A DNA stretch of 64,000 nucleotides from Christiangramia lutea (lineage in GTDB: Bacteria; Bacteroidota; Bacteroidia; Flavobacteriales; Flavobacteriaceae): contig NZ_JAKVTV010000001.1 of the NCBI RefSeq assembly GCF_022489035.1, forward strand, positions 372,001 to 436,000. Reading direction: 5' to 3'. Positions 59,633 through 64,000 of the stretch are shown in pieces (the first letter of the stretch is position 1; the number at the start of each line of letters is the position of its first letter). Position numbers and translations under genes: made by a program. The notes beneath the pieces were generated by a model, which had not been told where the DNA came from, searched no databases, and saw only the letters and a list, made by a program, of their open reading frames with translations.

Positions 59633-61681
59633 ATGGCAGCAAACCATCCCGAACATACAAATGACCTAATTAATGAAAGTAGTCCCTACCTGCTTCAGCA
59701 TGCCCACAACCCGGTAAACTGGAAACCTTGGAACAATGAAGTACTGGACCTGGCGAAGAAGGAAAACAAACTATTGCTTATAAGCGTGGGGTATTCTGCA
59801 TGTCACTGGTGCCACGTCATGGAAAACGAAAGCTTCGAAGATGACGCTGTAGCCGAATTAATGAATACTAATTATATCAATATAAAGGTAGACCGTGAGG
59901 AAAGACCAGATATAGATCATGTTTATATGAATGCAGTTCAGGTGATGACCGGTATGGGAGGATGGCCTATGAATGTTGTGGCCCTTCCAGATGGTCGCCC
60001 GGTTTGGGGTGGAACCTACTTCAGAAAAGAGCAGTGGATGGATGCGCTGAAGCAAATTTCTCATTTGCATGAAACCCAACCCGAAAAACTTACGGAATAC
60101 GCAGCAAAACTGGAAAAAGGACTAAAGCAAATTCAGATAATTGAACCGGTTGAGAGTTCAGAAGGATTGAAAAGGGAATTTTTTGGACCGATAATAGACA
60201 AATGGAAGGCTTCTTTCGACCATAAAAATGGAGGATATAACAGGTCTCCAAAGTTTATGATGCCAAACAATTTCGAGTTTTTATTGCGTTTCGCTTTTCA
60301 AAATTCTGATGAAGAATTAATGGACCACTGCATTCTTACCCTGGATAAAATGTCCTGGGGAGGTGTTTACGACCCTATAGAAGGTGGTTTCTCAAGATAT
60401 TCTGTAGATGAACGATGGCATGTACCACATTTTGAAAAGATGTTGTATGACAATGCCCAGCTTGTTCAGTTATACTCTAAAGCCTACAAGATCACCAAAA
60501 ACGAATGGTATCGTGAGGTGGTGGAAAAAACGCTAGAATTCGTTTCCCTGGAAATGACCGACTCCTCCGGTGCTTTTTACTCGGCCCTCGATGCCGACAG
60601 TGAAAATCAAAAAGGTATTAAAGAAGAAGGGGCTTATTATGTATGGAAGGAAGAAGAATTAAAGGAAATACTCGGTGAAGAATTCAAATTATTTTCAGAA
60701 CTCTATAATATCAATAATTACGGAAAGTGGGAAGAAGGAAAATATGTATTGATTAGGACCGATACAACCCAAAGAATAGCCGAAAAATTTGAAATATCTG
60801 AAAAAGAATTAAAAAAGATTCTTGCTACTGCTCATGCGAAGTTGAAAAAGGAAAGACGAAAAAGGCCTAAACCTGGCTTAGACGACAAATCTCTTACCTC
60901 CTGGAATGCCATGATGATAAGCGGATACCTGGAAGCTTACAAGGCTTTTGAAAAAGAAGAGTATTTGAACCAGGCGAGGAATAATGCAGATTTTATTATC
61001 AAAAATCAGATACAGGATGATGGCAGGTTATTGCATACTTATAAGAACGGTAAAAGTTCAATTAACGCATACCTGGAAGATTATGCTTTTTGTATTGATG
61101 CATTTTTAAATTTATATGAAGCTACTTTTGAAACAGGCTATTTGAACTATGCAGAAAATCTAACTGAAATTGCCGATAAGGATTTTCATGACCTTAAATC
61201 TAATCTGTATTTTTTTACCTCAGCGAAAGACCGGCCACTTGTTACAAATACCATCGAGGTAAGTGATAATGTGATTCCTGCTTCAAATTCAGTGATGGCT
61301 AAAAACTTGTTCCGCTTAGGCAAGCTCACCGGAGAAATGGTAAATATCAGGCAGTCTGAAAAAATGCTTCAGAACATCGTCGATAAAATTCAGGATTATC
61401 CCCAATCCTATTCTAACTGGCTGGATCTTTTAATGAATTTCACCTATCCATACTACGAGATTGCGCTTACGGGCAATAACTTTCAAAGTTTTGGGACTTT
61501 TTTCAGAAAAAAATATTTACCAAATATCGTACTGGCGGGATCAGATTCTCAATCTAAACTCCCAGTATTGAAAGACCGATTGGTAGAAAATAAAGATCTC
61601 ATTTATATTTGCGAAGGAGGCTCCTGTCAACTTCCATTAGAATCCAAAACCGATGCTATACAGCTGATATCGCAAGTTTAA
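59633..61681 (+). CDS. DUF255 thioredoxin-fold and six-hairpin protein (YyaL/SSP411 type)
   Basis: About 682 residues from ATG 59633; a TTG two codons earlier is possible. The N-terminal thioredoxin-like domain has [19 protein letters not shown] [17 protein letters not shown], and [14 protein letters not shown] where the two Cys take the active-site position. An alpha/alpha-toroid domain follows ([56 protein letters not shown]). This is the widely conserved YyaL/spermatogenesis-associated protein 20 family. Function is unknown; a redox role and a glycan or sugar epimerase-like fold have been proposed. It is expected in the cytoplasm. Confidence 0.92.
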   Translation: MAANHPEHTNDLINESSPYLLQHAHNPVNWKPWNNEVLDLAKKENKLLLISVGYSACHWCHVMENESFEDDAVAELMNTNYINIKVDREERPDIDHVYMNAVQVMTGMGGWPMNVVALPDGRPVWGGTYFRKEQWMDALKQISHLHETQPEKLTEYAAKLEKGLKQIQIIEPVESSEGLKREFFGPIIDKWKASFDHKNGGYNRSPKFMMPNNFEFLLRFAFQNSDEELMDHCILTLDKMSWGGVYDPIEGGFSRYSVDERWHVPHFEKMLYDNAQLVQLYSKAYKITKNEWYREVVEKTLEFVSLEMTDSSGAFYSALDADSENQKGIKEEGAYYVWKEEELKEILGEEFKLFSELYNINNYGKWEEGKYVLIRTDTTQRIAEKFEISEKELKKILATAHAKLKKERRKRPKPGLDDKSLTSWNAMMISGYLEAYKAFEKEEYLNQARNNADFIIKNQIQDDGRLLHTYKNGKSSINAYLEDYAFCIDAFLNLYEATFETGYLNYAENLTEIADKDFHDLKSNLYFFTSAKDRPLVTNTIEVSDNVIPASNSVMAKNLFRLGKLTGEMVNIRQSEKMLQNIVDKIQDYPQSYSNWLDLLMNFTYPYYEIALTGNNFQSFGTFFRKKYLPNIVLAGSDSQSKLPVLKDRLVENKDLIYICEGGSCQLPLESKTDAIQLISQV

Positions 61682-61747
61682 CATAAATTAAACAGGAAAT
61701 AAAGTCTATTTTTTTACAATTAAACCTAATTAACAACGAAAAAACAT

Positions 61748-62611
61748 ATGGAAAAGCTTAACAATTGGGGAGAAATCGCTAAAGAGTACTCCGAAAAATT
61801 TATCGATTACCTTCCTACTTTAATTGGTGCAATAGTCCTTCTTGTAGTAGGACTGTGGGTAATTAATGTAATTGTTGGATACCTTAGAAGGTTATTCGAC
61901 AAAAAAGATTATGATCCCACTTTGGAAAAATTTACATTAAGTGCTACCAGATGGGGACTTAGAATCTTACTTTTTGTACTGGTGATCACCCAGCTTGGTG
62001 TAGAAAGCGCTTCATTAGTAGCCGCCATTGGTGCGGCAGGACTTGCTGTTGGTCTTGCTTTACAGGGTTCTTTAGCAAACCTGGCAGGTGGAGTTCTAAT
62101 AATTGTTCTTAAACCATTCAAGGTTGGAGACTGGGTTGAGGCACAGGGAGTTTCAGGTAGTGTGGATGAGATATCTCTATTTTATACCAAAATAAATACT
62201 TTCGGAAATCAGCGTGCCGTGATTCCTAATGGGAAAATGAGTAACGATAATATTATTAATTATAGCTACAACGGTACCCGTCGTGAGAATCTATCTTTCG
62301 GTATTTCTTATGATGATGATATTAAGAAAGCCAAGGAGGTTCTTATGAGCCTGGTAAAGGAACAGGACGGAATACTTGAAGATCCTGCACCTCAAGTATT
62401 GGTAGCAGAACTTGGAGACAGCTCAGTAAACTTTTCAGTGAGATATTTTGCACCTAACGACAAATTCTGGGATATACACTGGAATATGATCGAAGAAGGT
62501 AAAATAAGACTTGAAGAGGCAGGAATGACGATTCCTTACCCACAAAGAGACGTTTACCTTTATGATCAGACCAAAATGAAAGGGACGGTTAGGGAAAAAC
62601 AAGCTGAATAA
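61748..62611 (+). CDS. Small-conductance mechanosensitive channel MscS family
   Basis: 287 residues. Three transmembrane helices are visible: LIGAIVLLVVGLWVINVIV, WGLRILLFVLVITQLGV, and the pore-lining SLVAAIGAAGLAVGLALQGS followed by LANLAGGVLIIVLKPFKVGD. Then come the beta domain (VEAQGVSGSVDEISLFYTKI, VIPNGKMSNDNIINYS) and an alpha/beta C-terminus. The length matches the minimal MscS. It opens on membrane tension in hypo-osmotic shock. The convergent tsaB gene ends 4 nt away. Confidence 0.95.
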   Translation: MEKLNNWGEIAKEYSEKFIDYLPTLIGAIVLLVVGLWVINVIVGYLRRLFDKKDYDPTLEKFTLSATRWGLRILLFVLVITQLGVESASLVAAIGAAGLAVGLALQGSLANLAGGVLIIVLKPFKVGDWVEAQGVSGSVDEISLFYTKINTFGNQRAVIPNGKMSNDNIINYSYNGTRRENLSFGISYDDDIKKAKEVLMSLVKEQDGILEDPAPQVLVAELGDSSVNFSVRYFAPNDKFWDIHWNMIEEGKIRLEEAGMTIPYPQRDVYLYDQTKMKGTVREKQAE

Positions 62612-62615
62612 GGGA

Positions 62616-63275
62616 TTATCCGGCAATAAAATCCTTTAAATAATAAGGTTCAAAATAAGCGACATCTTCGGTGTCGCTTTTTTTGTATTTAAAAGCGGCT
62701 AATTCGGCCATCTCTTTGGCGGAAGGAAATTGCTGTTTATGAAAAACTGCGTTTTCATGTTTGCAGATATCTTCAAATTTAGCCACTCCGTTACCTATAA
62801 AATGAACTTTGGATTCTGCTAAATATTCAGAAAAAGATGAATCGTCGAGTACCTGTGCCTTTGTTTCCCTTATCTGTTTTAGATCAGAATTAAATACTGC
62901 AGAATAAACTTCCATCCTGCGGGCATCCAGCATCGATACAAAAACACCTTCTTCATCATTTAATTTAGTAGCCAGGAGATCTAAAGTAGGTATAGATATT
63001 AGTGGAATACCGAGTGAATAGCAGAGCCCTTTTGCTGCTGAAACACCAATTCTTAAACCCGTGTACGACCCTGGGCCTTTACTAATGGCAACAGCATCAA
63101 GATTGGTAGTTGAAATTCCCACTTCATCTAATGCCTGGTCTATAAAAACATGAAGTTTTTCGGCATGAGAATAGTTCTTGCTATTATCTTCCTTTAAAGA
63201 AATTAGCTTTCCATCTTTAGCTATCCCTACTGAACAGTTGGTAGTAGCCGTCTCCAGACATAAAATAAGTGACAA
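62616..63275 (-). CDS. tsaB: tRNA t6A37 biosynthesis protein TsaB
   Basis: 219 residues. The ASKHA nucleotide-binding fold begins LILCLETATTNCSVGIAKDG, and the motif AVAISKGPGSYTGLRIGVSA is diagnostic. TsaB is the non-catalytic partner of TsaD, needed with TsaE and TsaC to form threonylcarbamoyladenosine at position 37 of ANN-decoding tRNAs. It starts 11 nt after the RND adaptor gene in the leftward direction. None of its partners is in the window. Confidence 0.95.
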   Translation of the reverse strand: MSLILCLETATTNCSVGIAKDGKLISLKEDNSKNYSHAEKLHVFIDQALDEVGISTTNLDAVAISKGPGSYTGLRIGVSAAKGLCYSLGIPLISIPTLDLLATKLNDEEGVFVSMLDARRMEVYSAVFNSDLKQIRETKAQVLDDSSFSEYLAESKVHFIGNGVAKFEDICKHENAVFHKQQFPSAKEMAELAAFKYKKSDTEDVAYFEPYYLKDFIAG

Positions 63276-63286
63276 ATCTCTAGAAT

Positions 63287-64000
63287 TTACTCGGTTTCTT
63301 TTTCTTCTTCCTCTTTTTTCACCTCGATCTCATCTCCCGGATCAAGAGTTTTGGTAACCGTACTATAAGGACCAGTGATCACTACATCACCATCATTCAA
63401 GCCTTTTACGATCTCGATATGAGAGTCATCCTGTATGCCGGTTTCCACCACGCGAAGTTTAGCTTTTGCGCCGTCTTTTACAAATACACATTCAAATTTT
63501 TCTTCATCCTCACTAACCTTTGGAGGCACGAAGCCTTTTTTAGTTGCAGTAGTGTCATTTTTGATCACAATCGAGCTAATTGGCACTCCTATAACTTTAA
63601 GCCTCTTATTGGTGATAATATCCACCGTAGCGGTCATTCCCGGCCTGAATGGAGAGTAATTTTCTGGTTTTCCTTCAATAAGGTCCTCATAGGAACCTTT
63701 TAAAATTCTAACCTTCACTTTAAAGTTCGTAACCTGGTCTGTAGTTAAAGAATTATCCGCAGTATTTGAAATCTCGGTTACGATCCCTTTGAATTCTTTT
63801 CCTAAATAAGCATCTACCTCGACAATCGTAGAATCACCAACAGAAACCTTTACAATATCATTTTCATTTACATCTACCTCTACCTCCATATTGTCAAGAT
63901 TGGCTACACGAAGAATTTCAGTACCAGCCATCTGTTGGGTTCCTACCACTCTTTCACCAAGCTCTGCATCCAGTTTGGAAATAGTTCCGGTCATTGGTGC
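63287..64000 (-). CDS. Efflux RND transporter periplasmic adaptor (HlyD family), C-terminal part
   Basis: Partial gene; the reading frame is open to the right edge and the N-terminus lies outside. The 237 visible residues start in the lipoyl/barrel-sandwich region (APMTGTISKLDAELGERVVG), then a beta-barrel domain (VEVDVNENDIVKVSVGDSTI, FRPGMTATVDIITNKRLKVI) and the membrane-proximal domain (GLNDGDVVITGPYSTVTKTL). The C-terminus is highly acidic and basic (KKEEEEKETE). Such adaptors join an inner-membrane pump to an outer-membrane TolC-type channel. The Met at 63994 is internal, not the start. Confidence 0.9.
   Translation of the reverse strand, partial: APMTGTISKLDAELGERVVGTQQMAGTEILRVANLDNMEVEVDVNENDIVKVSVGDSTIVEVDAYLGKEFKGIVTEISNTADNSLTTDQVTNFKVKVRILKGSYEDLIEGKPENYSPFRPGMTATVDIITNKRLKVIGVPISSIVIKNDTTATKKGFVPPKVSEDEEKFECVFVKDGAKAKLRVVETGIQDDSHIEIVKGLNDGDVVITGPYSTVTKTLDPGDEIEVKKEEEEKETE

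Overview
The window reads as chromosomal DNA of a marine-type member of the Flavobacteriaceae (Bacteroidota). Signs are: promoters of the Bacteroidota type (TTG/TTTG, 17-19 nt, TAnnTTTG), a PorP/SprF-family type IX secretion protein, many Bacteroidota-typical families (GSCFA, DUF6089, DUF6090, DUF4230, DUF5522, DUF5118 metalloprotease), A+T-rich gene starts without clear Shine-Dalgarno sites, and family-typical forms of the aromatic amino acid hydroxylase and urocanate hydratase. A Gramella/Christiangramia-like genus would fit, but that is a guess from memory. The window is mostly core genome. I see no insertion sequence, prophage, integrase or CRISPR array.

Layout. 1-2.5 kb: the N-terminus of a secreted metalloprotease, a thrombospondin type 3 lipoprotein, and tRNA-Gly/tRNA-Leu read leftward from one consensus promoter. 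2.5-7.1 kb: mutS and a fused ABC exporter. 7.2-13.3 kb: a more accessory, leftward stretch with two small secreted proteins, a DUF6090 membrane protein followed by a frameshifted DUF6090-like gene, a PycTM-type (Pycsar effector family) membrane protein, a TerB-like protein and an S9 peptidase. 13.4-18.7 kb: a TrmH-type methyltransferase, a HPPK-deoxynucleoside kinase fusion, a queuosine-precursor transporter and an AsmA-like protein. 18.7-25.6 kb: REP-like hairpin repeats, DUF2797, a GH3-family enzyme with an acetyltransferase, hemL, a LysM glucosaminidase, a PLP-dependent deaminase-like enzyme and a tiny HExxH membrane protein. 25.6-30.9 kb: DUF5522, hutU, a DUF4136 lipoprotein, an aromatic amino acid hydroxylase and DUF4230. 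31-38.7 kb: GSCFA, alaS, then a rightward run M23 peptidase-MerR-LemA-TPM-TPM and a pentapeptide-repeat protein. 38.7-47 kb: clpX, clpP, tig (read tig to clpP to clpX), a four-helix membrane protein, an SGNH lipoprotein with a FadL-like porin, a hydrolase and pdxJ. 47.1-57.1 kb: an envelope-assembly run CBS-nadK-DUF6089-uppS-bamA-skp-skp-murI, a convergent porP/sprF gene, and a two-N-domain Nfu protein. 57.2-64 kb: a PiT phosphate transporter with a PhoU-like tail, a DUF255 thioredoxin-fold protein, MscS, tsaB and the C-terminus of an RND efflux adaptor.

How genes work together. Lipid-carrier synthesis (UppS), outer-membrane protein insertion (BamA and two Skp-like chaperones), peptidoglycan precursor supply (MurI) and gliding/secretion (PorP/SprF) are clustered. 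Proteostasis genes (tig, clpP, clpX) form a second block. Amino acid catabolism (HutU, aromatic hydroxylase) forms a third. The most unusual region is 8.1-10.5 kb, where a stand-alone PycTM-type protein sits with a TerB-like protein and two DUF6090-type membrane proteins, one of them broken. No nucleotide cyclase is present in the window, so a complete Pycsar defence system cannot be claimed.
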